NCBI GenBank assembly: GCA_015075515.1
Contig: JABTUE010000003.1
Location: 496,001 to 560,000, forward strand
DNA: 64,000 nucleotides
Direction of reading: 5' to 3'
Source: Planctomycetota bacterium
GTDB lineage: Bacteria > Planctomycetota > UBA8742 > UBA2392
The first letter of the stretch is position 1; the number at the start of each line of letters is the position of its first letter. The position numbers and the translations under genes are program-made. The notes under the pieces are model-generated. The model was not told the origin of the DNA, made no database searches, and saw nothing but the letters and a program-made list of their open reading frames with translations. Positions 1 through 8,834 of this stretch are shown here, one piece after another.

Positions 1-183
1 GACAAATACGAACGCACCCTGGCCTACGTGATGCTGACCGACGGCCGCATGCTGAATGAAATCATCATCAAAGAGGGTTGGGCCAGGACCATAAAGATCG
101 AGCCCAACACCCGCTACGCCGGCCGCTTTGCCGAACTCGAACTGGAAGCCCGCGACGCCGGCCTGGGCCGCTGGGCACGGTAA
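1..183 (+). CDS. Thermonuclease (SNase-fold) C-terminal fragment
   Basis: The window opens inside this gene; only the last 60 codons are present. The visible protein (YERTLAYVMLTDGRMLNE, then a KEGWAR stretch and an ELEARDAGLGRW end) matches the C-terminal half of staphylococcal-nuclease-like proteins, where the Arg-containing LAYV strand and the 'LNE..I..G.A' helix form the nucleic-acid cleft. Family members cut DNA or RNA with Ca2+ and are usually exported. Whether this one has a signal peptide cannot be seen. The downstream TPR gene starts 2 bases after the stop, so the two are probably co-transcribed. Confidence 0.8.
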   Translation, partial: DKYERTLAYVMLTDGRMLNEIIIKEGWARTIKIEPNTRYAGRFAELELEARDAGLGRWAR

Positions 184-185
184 GG

Positions 186-1679
186 ATGCACGCCGAGACG
201 GCCTATCTGTTTCGCCACGTGCTGATGCGCGATGCCGCGTACCAGCTTCAGCCGCCGGCGGACCGCGCGGCCCTGCATAAACTGGCTCTGCAGTTGTTCG
301 AAGAGATTCTCCCCGCGGCGGTACTGCGCGAACTGGCCGAGGAACTGGCCGACCACGCCCGCGAGGCCATGCCGGCCGCGGCCGATCACCGCGAGCGCAA
401 AGAACTCGGGCAACGCGAAGTCAGCTATTTGACAGCCGCCGGAGAGCTGGCGGCGGGGCTGTACGCGGCCGACCGCGCCGTACAGTTGCTGTCTCGCGCG
501 GCGGATCATCCGGCCTGCGACGCGGCCGCGCGATACCGGGCACTGGTCACGGCCGGCAACGCGCGGATCGTCGAGGGAATGTTTGAGGCGGCGCGTGGAT
601 TGCTGCAACGGATTGACACGGCCGGCCTGACGCCCGCGCAGCATTGCGAGTGGCGACTGCGGCTGGCCGAAGTCGAACTTCGCACCGGCCAAAACGCGCG
701 GGTTCTTGAACTTGCCTCTCAAACCGTCGAACTGGCCGAAAGTGCCAAACTGCCGCAGTTCGTGGCGCGGGCCTCGGCTCTGCGGGCTTCAGCCCTGATG
801 CTGTGGGGCAAACTGGACGAAGCACTGGCCCAGTACGCTCATGCAACCGAAATCGCCCGGCAAACCGGCGACGAAATCGCGCTGATCCAGGCCGAAGTCA
901 ACACCGCCAGTATTCTGCGCCGCCGCGGATGCTTTGCCGAAGCCGAACCCCTGCTTCGTCGCTGCATCGCCGCGCTGAGCCAGCCCGGCCGCGAGCGCAG
1001 CCTGGCCATCGCGCAGCAGAACCTGAGCAACCTGCTGCTGGAGCTGCGGCGCTACGACGAGGCCCGGCAGTGGCTGAGCGCCGCCGAACGCACTTACCGC
1101 CAGGTCGGAGACCGCAACGGCATGGCCAATGTCATCGGCGCCAGAGGCATCCAGTATCACTATGAGCGCCGGTTTGACCGCGCCGCCGAAGCATACCGCG
1201 AGGCCGCCGAGCGCTTTCATGAACTTGGCGCGCCGCGCGGTGAAATGCGCAACTGGGCCAATCTGGGAACCGCGCTTGCACAACTGGGCCGACACGACGA
1301 AGCGATGGACATGGCCCAGCGGGCCCTGGCCCTGGCACGGCGTCTGGGCGACCGCGAGAACGAAGGCGTATACCTGGGCCAGCGGGCCGTGGCGCACAAG
1401 CTGGCGGGCCGGTTGCAGGAAGCCCTGACCGACTTTCGGGCCTCGCTGGCCATCACGGACAACGAAACGGGATTGCGCAACAGCCAGGTGCTGGTCAATC
1501 ACTGCCACGCGTGTGAACTTCACGACCGTCTGGGCAATGTGGAAGAAGCACAGCGTGCCGCGGATCGGGCACGTGTCATCCGGGACCGCATGCCGCCGGA
1601 ACACTGGCAGCAGGACCCCGATACCGTTGCCGTGATGGGCATCCTGGACCGCTACCCGCCGCGTGCAAGAACCACGTGA
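186..1679 (+). CDS. TPR-repeat protein resembling the tail of a STAND/AAA regulator, without the ATPase
   Basis: Protein of 497 aa. I chose ATG 186, with GG of the upstream stop context in front; an upstream in-frame start at 78 would overlap the nuclease in another frame. The first 20 residues (AYLFRHVLMRDAAYQL) match the segment ending the ATPase region of STAND-type regulators and kinase- or cyclase-linked ATPases (YRFRHALxRDAAY). The rest is helical repeats of TPR type, about 34-40 residues each, to the C-terminus. No Walker A or B motif, kinase or DNA-binding domain is present. A paralogue with the same start lies at 24696-26279 on the other strand. A scaffold role is inference; the function is unknown. 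Confidence 0.85.
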   Translation: MHAETAYLFRHVLMRDAAYQLQPPADRAALHKLALQLFEEILPAAVLRELAEELADHAREAMPAAADHRERKELGQREVSYLTAAGELAAGLYAADRAVQLLSRAADHPACDAAARYRALVTAGNARIVEGMFEAARGLLQRIDTAGLTPAQHCEWRLRLAEVELRTGQNARVLELASQTVELAESAKLPQFVARASALRASALMLWGKLDEALAQYAHATEIARQTGDEIALIQAEVNTASILRRRGCFAEAEPLLRRCIAALSQPGRERSLAIAQQNLSNLLLELRRYDEARQWLSAAERTYRQVGDRNGMANVIGARGIQYHYERRFDRAAEAYREAAERFHELGAPRGEMRNWANLGTALAQLGRHDEAMDMAQRALALARRLGDRENEGVYLGQRAVAHKLAGRLQEALTDFRASLAITDNETGLRNSQVLVNHCHACELHDRLGNVEEAQRAADRARVIRDRMPPEHWQQDPDTVAVMGILDRYPPRARTT

Positions 1680-1803
1680 ACACGGACCTGCAAGGCCGCC
1701 CCGCGTGTTCGCGGCCGGCATGCGGATTTTCCGCAAATTCGCGTGAATCCCTGGCCCGGCGCGCGTGAACAGCATGACCCCTGACCCTCCCCGGGCAGTG
1801 ACC

Positions 1804-3702
1804 ATGCGAAAACTCCCCGCCCTGTGCCTGGCCTTGAGCCTGACCTGCGCCCTGCTGGCTGTGGCCTGTGACGGCAGCAACTCTTCCTCGGGTGCCGGGC
1901 CCTCCATGCTGGTGCTTGCACCGGACACTCTGCCCGACGGTGAGGCCGGCACGCCCTACGCCCAAACACTGGTTGTCGCCGGCGGCAGCGGGTCGTTCGT
2001 GTGGTCCGTGGCCGCGGGCGGCCTGCCGCCGGGCCTGACGCTGGATACCGCCAGCACGGCATCCACCAGCACGATCACCGGCACGCCCACCACGGTGGGC
2101 TCTTTCAGCTTCACGGTGCTGGTTACCGACGGCACGCTGGCTGATGCCGCCAGCTACAACGTGAACATCCAGGCGGCCACGGGCGGTACCGGGCTGGTGA
2201 TCACCACCACCGTGCTGCCCGCGGCCACGGTCAACGGAACCTACAACTTTGCGCTGCAGGCCACGGGCGGAACCGGGCCGCTGACCTGGAGCATCACCTC
2301 GGGCGTGTTCTCGCCGGGGCTGAGCCTGTCGGGTACGGGCGTCATCAGCGGCACGCCCACGGTGACCGGTGCCTGGGGTTTCACGGCGCTGGTGGATGAC
2401 GGCAGCGCCACGGCACAGCGCGCGTTCACACTGAACGTGAACGGCGTGGCTGGCAACGCGACACTGGAACAGCAACTGCGCCAGATGATCCAGCAGCAGG
2501 GCATTGTCGGACTGAACACGAACAACCTGCCGAACCTGAACGCGGCGCAGGTGGAACTGGGCCGGCTGCTGTTCTTTGACAAGATTCTAAGCGGGACGCA
2601 GGACGTGGCCTGCGCCACCTGCCACCACCCGTCGCTGAACACCGGCGACAGGCTGAACCTGAGCATCGGCGTGGGCGCCACCGGCGGCATCGGCCCCGGC
2701 CGTGACCATCCGTCCAAGGTCTTTATCCCGCGCAACGCCCAGCCGATCTACAACATCGGCCTGTTTCCGGAACTGTTCTGGGACAAGCGCGTGGGGCGCC
2801 CGCCCCAGAACCCGCCGCCTCCGCCGGGTTCGCCCCCGCCCCCGACGCAGACGCCCGAGGGCCAGACCAACCTGGCGCCGGACGAAGCCCAGGCGCTGTT
2901 TCCGCTGACCAGCCTGACCGAAATGCGCGGCACCGGCCACAGTCTGGACGGCCTGGGCAATGCCGCGTACCGCGACGCGCTGGTGGCGCGCCTGGCCACG
3001 CACAGCGAATACGTCACGCGCTTCAACGCGGCCTTTGGCGCGGGCCAGATGAACGTAAACAACATGGTGCGGGCGATTGCGCAGTATGAACGCAGCCAGA
3101 CGTTCATCAACGCGCCCTGGGACCGCTATCTGCGCGGCGACGCCAACGCCCTGACCGACGCGCAGAAGCGCGGGGCGCAACTGTTCTTCGGCCCGGCGCG
3201 CTGCAACACATGCCACAGCGGGCCGCTGTTGACCAATTTCAGCACGCACAACCTGGGCATTCCGCAGTTCGGCCCGGGCCAGGGCAACGGCACCGGCACC
3301 GAAGACTTCGGCTTTGAAAACACCACCGGCAACCCCGCGCACCGGTACCAGTTTCGTGTGCCCAGCCTGCGCAACGTGGCGTTCACGGCACCGTACATGC
3401 ACAACGGCGCGTTCATGAGCCTGTCCGAGGTTCTGCTGCACTACCGCGACAAGGCCGCCAGCACCAACGCCTTTACAGGCACCAGCATGACCCAGGGGGC
3501 CGATCTGGCGCCCACGCTGCTGCCCACGGCCAACGTGCTGGCCAACCCCAGCAACCTGTTCACGCAGGTTCCGGGCAACCTGACGGCCCAGCAACTGGCG
3601 GATCTGGAGGCCTTTCTGCACGCCCTGACCGACCCGGCAGCGATCAACCGCACCCAGGAGATTCCGGCCTCAGTGCCCAGCGGCCTGCCCGTGGACCGGT
3701 AG
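1804..3702 (+). CDS. Lipoprotein with two He_PIG Ig-like domains fused to a di-haem cytochrome c peroxidase (CcpA/MauG type)
   Basis: Protein of 632 aa. ATG 1804 is preferred to 1765 because it begins a clean lipoprotein signal peptide (MRKLPALCLALSL, lipobox around AVAC, Cys about 22). Two putative-Ig repeats follow (GTPYAQTL...GLPPGLTL...TGTPTTVG, then a second copy), each about 85 residues. The C-terminal domain carries two c-type haem sites, CATCHH at 270-275 and CNTCHS at 467-472, plus the family's LGRLLFFD and MHNGAF segments. Relatives reduce H2O2 with electrons from periplasmic cytochromes or oxidise protein substrates. A Pro-rich insertion separates the two haem halves. The Ig domains probably hold it at the cell surface. 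A hairpin follows the gene. Confidence 0.88.
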   Translation: MRKLPALCLALSLTCALLAVACDGSNSSSGAGPSMLVLAPDTLPDGEAGTPYAQTLVVAGGSGSFVWSVAAGGLPPGLTLDTASTASTSTITGTPTTVGSFSFTVLVTDGTLADAASYNVNIQAATGGTGLVITTTVLPAATVNGTYNFALQATGGTGPLTWSITSGVFSPGLSLSGTGVISGTPTVTGAWGFTALVDDGSATAQRAFTLNVNGVAGNATLEQQLRQMIQQQGIVGLNTNNLPNLNAAQVELGRLLFFDKILSGTQDVACATCHHPSLNTGDRLNLSIGVGATGGIGPGRDHPSKVFIPRNAQPIYNIGLFPELFWDKRVGRPPQNPPPPPGSPPPPTQTPEGQTNLAPDEAQALFPLTSLTEMRGTGHSLDGLGNAAYRDALVARLATHSEYVTRFNAAFGAGQMNVNNMVRAIAQYERSQTFINAPWDRYLRGDANALTDAQKRGAQLFFGPARCNTCHSGPLLTNFSTHNLGIPQFGPGQGNGTGTEDFGFENTTGNPAHRYQFRVPSLRNVAFTAPYMHNGAFMSLSEVLLHYRDKAASTNAFTGTSMTQGADLAPTLLPTANVLANPSNLFTQVPGNLTAQQLADLEAFLHALTDPAAINRTQEIPASVPSGLPVDR

Positions 3703-3722
3703 CCCACACCGGTTACGGGAAA

Positions 3723-3759
3723 GTCCCCCGCAAGCGCTTGCAGGAGCCTTGCGGGGGAC
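3723..3759. terminator. Bidirectional hairpin between convergent genes
   Basis: A perfect 12-bp inverted repeat (GTCCCCCGCAAG at 3723-3734, complement at 3748-3759) with a 13-nt loop lies between the peroxidase gene (+) and the reductase gene (-). No clear T-run follows on either strand, so it may act as a weak intrinsic terminator or an RNA-stabilising hairpin. Confidence 0.6.
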
Positions 3760-3766
3760 CTGCGGT

Positions 3767-3796
3767 TCAGGTGGTAATGAATCAGGTGGTAATGAA
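3767..3796. repeat. 15-bp tandem duplication across a stop codon
   Basis: TCAGGTGGTAATGAA occurs twice head to tail (3767-3781 and 3782-3796). The inner copy holds the last codons and the TGA of the minus-strand reductase gene; the outer copy repeats that coding end past the stop. Confidence 0.85.
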
Positions 3797-4426
3797 CTTG
3801 AAGGCGTGGTTCCAGGTACCGGCACGCATGCCGTGCAGCACCCAGGTCAGGCACATGGGCTCCAGATAACGCGAGCCCTCAATGCCGCCGATGTCCACGG
3901 CGTTCCAGCCAAAGTCAGCCAGCAGGGCCGCTGTGCGCTTGCGCGCGCCCTCGTGGTTGCCGCAGATGAACATGTCGCCTGGGCCGCCCTTGAGTTTGGG
4001 CCTGAACATCAGCGCGTTGCCCACGGTGTTGAAACACTTGACCACGTGGGCTCCGGGCGCCGCGCGCTGGATGCGTTCGCCCAGGCTGTCGGTTGTGCCC
4101 ACAAACAGAGACGGCGGCATGCCCTTGCTGAAGTCCAGCGGGTTGGTGGTGTCCAGCACCAGTTTACCGTTCAGGTTTTCCGGCCCGGCCATCCGGATGG
4201 CCGACTCTGTCCCTGAACCCAGTGTGGCCAGCACAATCACTTCGCCAAATTTCGCCGCATCGGAAAATGTGCCGGCGCCGGCCTTGGCGCCGGCCTCTTT
4301 GGCCCATTGCGCGGCTTTGACGTTTGCGGCCTCGCGGGCGCCCATTTTCACTTCATGGCCAAGCGACAGAAAAGCGTTGGCCAATGTCCTGCCGACATCA
4401 CCCGTGCCGAAGATTCCGACTTTCAT
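3782..4426 (-). CDS. NADP-binding oxidoreductase, F420-reductase-like (COG2085 type)
   Basis: Protein of 214 aa. The start is ATG at 4426, preceded by a good GGAGG site; a further-upstream in-frame start is less likely. It opens with a Rossmann dinucleotide motif (MKVGIFGTGDVGRTLA) and an NADP-type loop (MGAREAANVKA). LVLDTTNPLDF, KCFNTVG and an adenine-pocket pattern follow, as in F420-dependent NADP reductase-like proteins and pyrroline-carboxylate-reductase relatives. The cofactor partner and substrate cannot be told. It diverges from the RND adaptor gene and converges on the peroxidase gene, with a hairpin between. A 15-bp tandem duplication covers its stop codon. Confidence 0.8.
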   Translation of the reverse strand: MKVGIFGTGDVGRTLANAFLSLGHEVKMGAREAANVKAAQWAKEAGAKAGAGTFSDAAKFGEVIVLATLGSGTESAIRMAGPENLNGKLVLDTTNPLDFSKGMPPSLFVGTTDSLGERIQRAAPGAHVVKCFNTVGNALMFRPKLKGGPGDMFICGNHEGARKRTAALLADFGWNAVDIGGIEGSRYLEPMCLTWVLHGMRAGTWNHAFKFITT

Positions 4427-4587
4427 GATTGCCTCCGATGTTCGTGATAACAACCACGAGAAACTTGTTCTTCCCGTTGCGCAGACGCTGGAACTTGTAT
4501 CCGGGCAATGGCGGAATACCCAGTGGCATCAACTGGTTACACCGTTACCCGGGGACAGACCCCACCATCGCTACTGCACAGGATTTC

Positions 4588-5703
4588 ATGAACAAACCGG
4601 TTCTGTTGGTCTGTTTGGCGGCCACACTTGCCTTTCTTGCGGGCTGTCCCGGCGGCGGCAACAGTGCCGCCAAGGGCCCTCGCAAGGTCGCCTACCCCGT
4701 GGAAACCGAGGTCGTGGCCGGCCGCACCATTGACTACACCATCAGCGCCACCGGCAGCGTGGAAGCCTTTGAAGTCGTCCAGGTGGTGGCGCGCGTGGCC
4801 GGCACCGTCGAACAGGTGCTGTTCCGCGAAGGCCAGGCCGTGGCCGAAAAACAGGTTCTGGCCCGGATTGAGCCCGCGCGCTACCAGCTTGAGGTCGAGG
4901 CCGCCCAGGCCGTCGAACGCCGCGCAATGACCGCGTACAAGGATGTTGAACTTGGCCTGACACGCCGCAAGGAGGCCCAGGCCAAGTCCCCCACCACGTT
5001 TTCCGAAGAGGAAATCAAAACCTGGGAGGCACGGGCGGCCGTGGCGCTGGCGGCCTGGGAAGAGGAAAAGGTCAATCTCAAGCGCGCCGAACTGAACCGG
5101 CTGTATTCCGAGCCCGCATCGCCGGTGGCGGGCGTGATCGAAACCCGCCGCGTCAGCACCGGCCAGTACGTGCAGGCGGGGGCGGTGATCGCGACGCTGA
5201 TCCGGCGCGAGCCGATGCTGTTGCGCTTTTCGGTGCCGGAGCGTGATGCGGCCGTGCTGACCACCGGACAGGACGTGAAATTCACCGTGGCCTCGGCCAC
5301 GGGCGAACTCGGCGCGCGCATCATTCACATCGCCGGCAGCGCCGAGGGCGCGGCGCGGCTGGTGGCCGTCACCGCCGAAGTAACCGGCACGGACGCCGCC
5401 CGCGCGCGACCGGGCAGCTTTGCCAACGTTTCGGTCACCGTTGCCAGCCGCGGCAACGCCCCCACCGTGCCGGAAACGGCCGTGCGCCCCAGCGCCGAGG
5501 GGTTTCTGGCGTTCGTGGTGGAAGAGGGCGTGGCGAAAAAGCGCGTGCTGCAGATCGGCCTGCGCACCGCCGACGGCCGCGTCGAGGTGCTGGAAGGCAT
5601 CAAGCCCGGAGAAACCCTGGTCACCCGCGGCGGAGAGGCGCTGAGTGACGGCGTAAACGTGCAGGTCGGCGGCGGCAAACCCGTGACCGGGGGCGCCAAA
5701 TGA
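4588..5703 (+). CDS. RND efflux periplasmic adaptor (membrane fusion protein)
   Basis: Protein of 371 aa starting MNKPVLLVCLAATLAFLAGC, a lipoprotein signal with lipobox LAGC. An earlier start at 4429 would add an atypical leader. It has the adaptor layout: beta-barrel and lipoyl half (VVARVAGTVEQVLFREGQAV), a helical hairpin of about 75 residues, the second lipoyl half (SPVAGVIETRRVSTGQYV), and a C-terminal barrel ending in the GLRTADGRVEVLEGIKPGE region. Adaptors of this type link an inner-membrane RND pump to an outer-membrane channel. Its stop overlaps the pump start (ATGA), so the two are translationally coupled. No TolC-like gene is in the window. Confidence 0.93.
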   Translation: MNKPVLLVCLAATLAFLAGCPGGGNSAAKGPRKVAYPVETEVVAGRTIDYTISATGSVEAFEVVQVVARVAGTVEQVLFREGQAVAEKQVLARIEPARYQLEVEAAQAVERRAMTAYKDVELGLTRRKEAQAKSPTTFSEEEIKTWEARAAVALAAWEEEKVNLKRAELNRLYSEPASPVAGVIETRRVSTGQYVQAGAVIATLIRREPMLLRFSVPERDAAVLTTGQDVKFTVASATGELGARIIHIAGSAEGAARLVAVTAEVTGTDAARARPGSFANVSVTVASRGNAPTVPETAVRPSAEGFLAFVVEEGVAKKRVLQIGLRTADGRVEVLEGIKPGETLVTRGGEALSDGVNVQVGGGKPVTGGAK

Positions 5704-8700
5704 AGATCACCGAAGTCTGCATCAACAAGCCGGTGCTGGCCTGGATGATCATGATCGCCACGGTCGTGTTCGGAATCGTGGCCGCCACGCGCATCGGCGT
5801 CAGCCAGTTTCCGGATGTGGACTTTCCGACCATCACCATCAGCGTGGACTGGCCCGGCGCCACGCCCGAGGCCGTCGAGCAGGACGTGGTCGAAATCATC
5901 GAAGAAGCGGTCATGCAGGTTGAGGGCGTCAAGGCCGTCAACAGCAGCTCGCGCATGGGCAGCGGCCGCGTGACGCTGGAACTTGACCTGTCGCGCAACG
6001 TGGACGTGGCGCTTCAGGACGTGCAGACCAAGGTGGCGGGCGTGCAGCGCCGGCTGCCGCGCGACATTGACCCGCCCACGGTCAGTAAAACCAACCCCGA
6101 AGACCAGCCGATCATGTGGATCGGCCTGTCGGGCCCGTTCTCACGCCAGATGCTGGGCGACACCGCGCGTTACCGCATCAAGGAGGCGTTGCAGACCGTG
6201 CCCGGCGTGGGCGAAGTGATCATGGGCGGGTATCTGGACCGCAACGTGCGCATCTGGGTCAACGCCGACGCGCTGGATGCCAAAGACCTGACGGTTACCG
6301 ACGTGATCCGGGCCCTGCAGCGCGAACACGTGGAGATGCCCGCGGGCCAGCTTGAAACCGGCGGGCGCGAGGTCAACGTGCGCGTGCTGGGCGAGGCGCT
6401 GGACCTGGATGCCCTGCGCCGCATCGTGGTGCGCGACAGCGGCGGCCAGCCCGTTTACCTGCAGGATGTGGCGCTGGTCGAGGACGGCTTTGAAGACATC
6501 CGCCGCTTTGCCCGCGTCGAGGGTGAACCCGCCCAGGGCATGGGCATCAAGAAACAGCGCGGCAGCAACGCCGTGGCCGTGGCCAGGGGCGTACGCGCCA
6601 AAATGGATGAGCTGCGCCCCACACTGCCCGAGGGCATGCAGCTTGGCATCAACTTTGATTCCTCGCGCTTCATCGAAGAAAGCGTCACCCACATAGAACT
6701 CGAACTGATCCTGGCCGTGATTCTTACCGCCCTGGTGTGCTGGGTGTTTCTGGGCAGCCTGTCCAGCACACTGAACGTCGTGCTGGCGATTCCCATGTCA
6801 CTGCTGGGCACGATTGCGATCATCTACTTTCTGGGCTTCACCCTGAACACCTTCACCCTGCTGGCGCTCAGTCTGTGCGTGGGCATCGTCGTAGACGACG
6901 CGATCATGGTGATGGAAAACATCTTCCGTCACGCCGAAGAAGGCCGCCCGATGCGCGAGGCCGCCTATACCGGCACACGCGAAATCGCCTTTGCCGCGCT
7001 GGCCGCCACAGTGGCGGTGATCGCCATTTTCGTGCCCGTGGTGTTCATGGAGGGCATCATCGGGCGGTTTTTCCTGCAGTTCGGCGTCACACTCAGCATC
7101 GCCGTGGCCCTGAGTTACGTCGAGGCCGTGACGCTGGCCCCGGCGCGCTGCGCGCGTCTGCTGTCGGCCAACGGCGGCAACGGCCGCAACTGGCTGGGCC
7201 GTGTCATGGATTGCGGGTTTGACCGGCTCAAGACGGCTTACACCTGGGTGCTGTCGCGGGCATTGAAACGGCCGGCACTGGTTCTGGTCGCGGCGGCGGC
7301 GGTGTTCGCCGGTTCGGTCTACCTGCTGATGAACCTGCCCGGCGAGTTCGTGCCCAGCCAGGACCAGAGCCGCCTGATGATCCGCGTGACCACGGCCGTG
7401 GGCAGCGACATCCATGAAACCGACAAATTGTTCCGCAAGGTCGAACAGGTGCTGCACAGCAAGCCCGAAATCCAGCGCGCCTTTGTCAACGTGGGCGGCT
7501 TCGGCGGCAGCGGCGCCAACTCGGGCGTGGTGTTCGTGACGCTGGTTCCCCGCGACCAGCGCGCCATGAGCCAGAACGAATTTGCCGCCGGTCTGCGCCG
7601 CGAACTGAACGCGATTGCCGGCGTCAAGGCCGTGGTGCAGGACCTCAGCCAGCAGGGCTTTACCGCCCAGCGCGGCTTTCCGGTCGAATTTTCGGTGCGC
7701 GGGCCGGACTGGGACACACTGGTGGACCTGAGCCATAAACTGGAAGACAGGCTGCGCCAGACCGGCAAGGTGGTGGACCTGGACAGCGATTACGACATCG
7801 GCCAGCCCGAACTGCGCATCGAGCCTGACCGCGGCCGCGCCGCCGACCAGAACGTGTCCATGGATGACATCGGCGCCACGTTGAACGCCCTGGTGGGCGG
7901 CGTGCGCGTGGGCAAGTTCAGCCAGAACGGCCGCCGGCTGGACGTGCGGCTGAGGCTGGTGGCCAGCCAGCGCAGCAAACCCGAAGACATCCGCCGCCTG
8001 CGCGTGCGCGCGGCCGACGGCACGCTGCTGCCGCTTTCGGCGCTGGTGGCCCAGAGCGAACAGCCCGCGCTGCAAAGCATCATCCGCAAGGACCGCGAGC
8101 GCGCGATCAGCCTGTTTGCCAACGTGGCCGCGGGCGAAAACCAGGCCGGCGTGCTGCAGTACGTCGAACGTGAACTGGCCCGTGACCTGCCGCCGGGCTA
8201 TCGCGTCGTGCTGGGTGGCGCCAGCACCGCCTACCGCGAGAGCTTTTCGAGCCTCTTGTTCGCGCTGATTCTGGGCGTGATCGTGGCCTACATGGTTCTG
8301 GCCAGCCAGTTCAACAGTTTCCTGCACCCGGTCACGGTGCTGACGATTCTGCCGCTGAGTGTCGCCGGCGCGGCCCTTGCCCTGTGGCTGAGCGGCAACA
8401 CGCTGAACATCTTCAGCATGATCGGGCTGCTGCTGCTGATGGGCATTGTCAAAAAGAACTCAATCATCCTGATTGACTACACGCTGCAATTGCGCCAGAC
8501 CGGCCTGAGCCCGCTGCAGGCCGTCAGCCGCGCCGGCCCGGTGCGCCTGCGGCCGATTCTGATGACCAGCACCGCGACATTGATGGCGGCGGTGCCCGCG
8601 GCGGTCGGACTCGGCCTGGGCAGTGAAGTGCGCACGCCCATGGCGATTGCGGTAATCGGCGGCGTTGTGCTTTCGACACTGCTGAGCCTGCTGGTGGTGC

Positions 8701-8825
8701 CGTGCTTCTACATCTTCACCGACGGCATCCAGCAGCGTTTGCGGCGGCGCCGGCCCGCGCCCACGCCGCCGGCCGACCCAAGCCCCCACGACAGCGACCC
8801 CGGCCGCGCCACACCGGTGCCGTAA
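5700..8825 (+). CDS. RND-family inner-membrane efflux pump (AcrB/MdtB type)
   Basis: Protein of 1041 aa, the usual length. The N-terminal helix (CINKPVLAWMIMIATVVFG) and FPDVDFPTITISVDWPGA segment are typical. TM4 carries the proton-relay pair D399-D400 (GIVVDDAIMVMENI), and a second 6-TM bundle contains MGIVKKNSIILIDY with the relay Lys. Two porter/docking halves of about 300 residues sit between the TM sets. It should act as a proton-driven trimer exporting drugs or hydrophobic compounds; heavy-metal pumps have different relay residues. It overlaps the adaptor gene by 4 bases. The C-terminal 25 residues are Pro/Arg-rich and unlike the core. Confidence 0.95.
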   Translation: MKITEVCINKPVLAWMIMIATVVFGIVAATRIGVSQFPDVDFPTITISVDWPGATPEAVEQDVVEIIEEAVMQVEGVKAVNSSSRMGSGRVTLELDLSRNVDVALQDVQTKVAGVQRRLPRDIDPPTVSKTNPEDQPIMWIGLSGPFSRQMLGDTARYRIKEALQTVPGVGEVIMGGYLDRNVRIWVNADALDAKDLTVTDVIRALQREHVEMPAGQLETGGREVNVRVLGEALDLDALRRIVVRDSGGQPVYLQDVALVEDGFEDIRRFARVEGEPAQGMGIKKQRGSNAVAVARGVRAKMDELRPTLPEGMQLGINFDSSRFIEESVTHIELELILAVILTALVCWVFLGSLSSTLNVVLAIPMSLLGTIAIIYFLGFTLNTFTLLALSLCVGIVVDDAIMVMENIFRHAEEGRPMREAAYTGTREIAFAALAATVAVIAIFVPVVFMEGIIGRFFLQFGVTLSIAVALSYVEAVTLAPARCARLLSANGGNGRNWLGRVMDCGFDRLKTAYTWVLSRALKRPALVLVAAAAVFAGSVYLLMNLPGEFVPSQDQSRLMIRVTTAVGSDIHETDKLFRKVEQVLHSKPEIQRAFVNVGGFGGSGANSGVVFVTLVPRDQRAMSQNEFAAGLRRELNAIAGVKAVVQDLSQQGFTAQRGFPVEFSVRGPDWDTLVDLSHKLEDRLRQTGKVVDLDSDYDIGQPELRIEPDRGRAADQNVSMDDIGATLNALVGGVRVGKFSQNGRRLDVRLRLVASQRSKPEDIRRLRVRAADGTLLPLSALVAQSEQPALQSIIRKDRERAISLFANVAAGENQAGVLQYVERELARDLPPGYRVVLGGASTAYRESFSSLLFALILGVIVAYMVLASQFNSFLHPVTVLTILPLSVAGAALALWLSGNTLNIFSMIGLLLLMGIVKKNSIILIDYTLQLRQTGLSPLQAVSRAGPVRLRPILMTSTATLMAAVPAAVGLGLGSEVRTPMAIAVIGGVVLSTLLSLLVVPCFYIFTDGIQQRLRRRRPAPTPPADPSPHDSDPGRATPVP

Positions 8826-8834
8826 CAGGCGCGG

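Noticed and set aside
78..185. Upstream start for the first TPR gene
   Set aside because: It would overlap the nuclease gene in another frame and add an Arg-rich leader; ATG 186 lies right after the nuclease stop.
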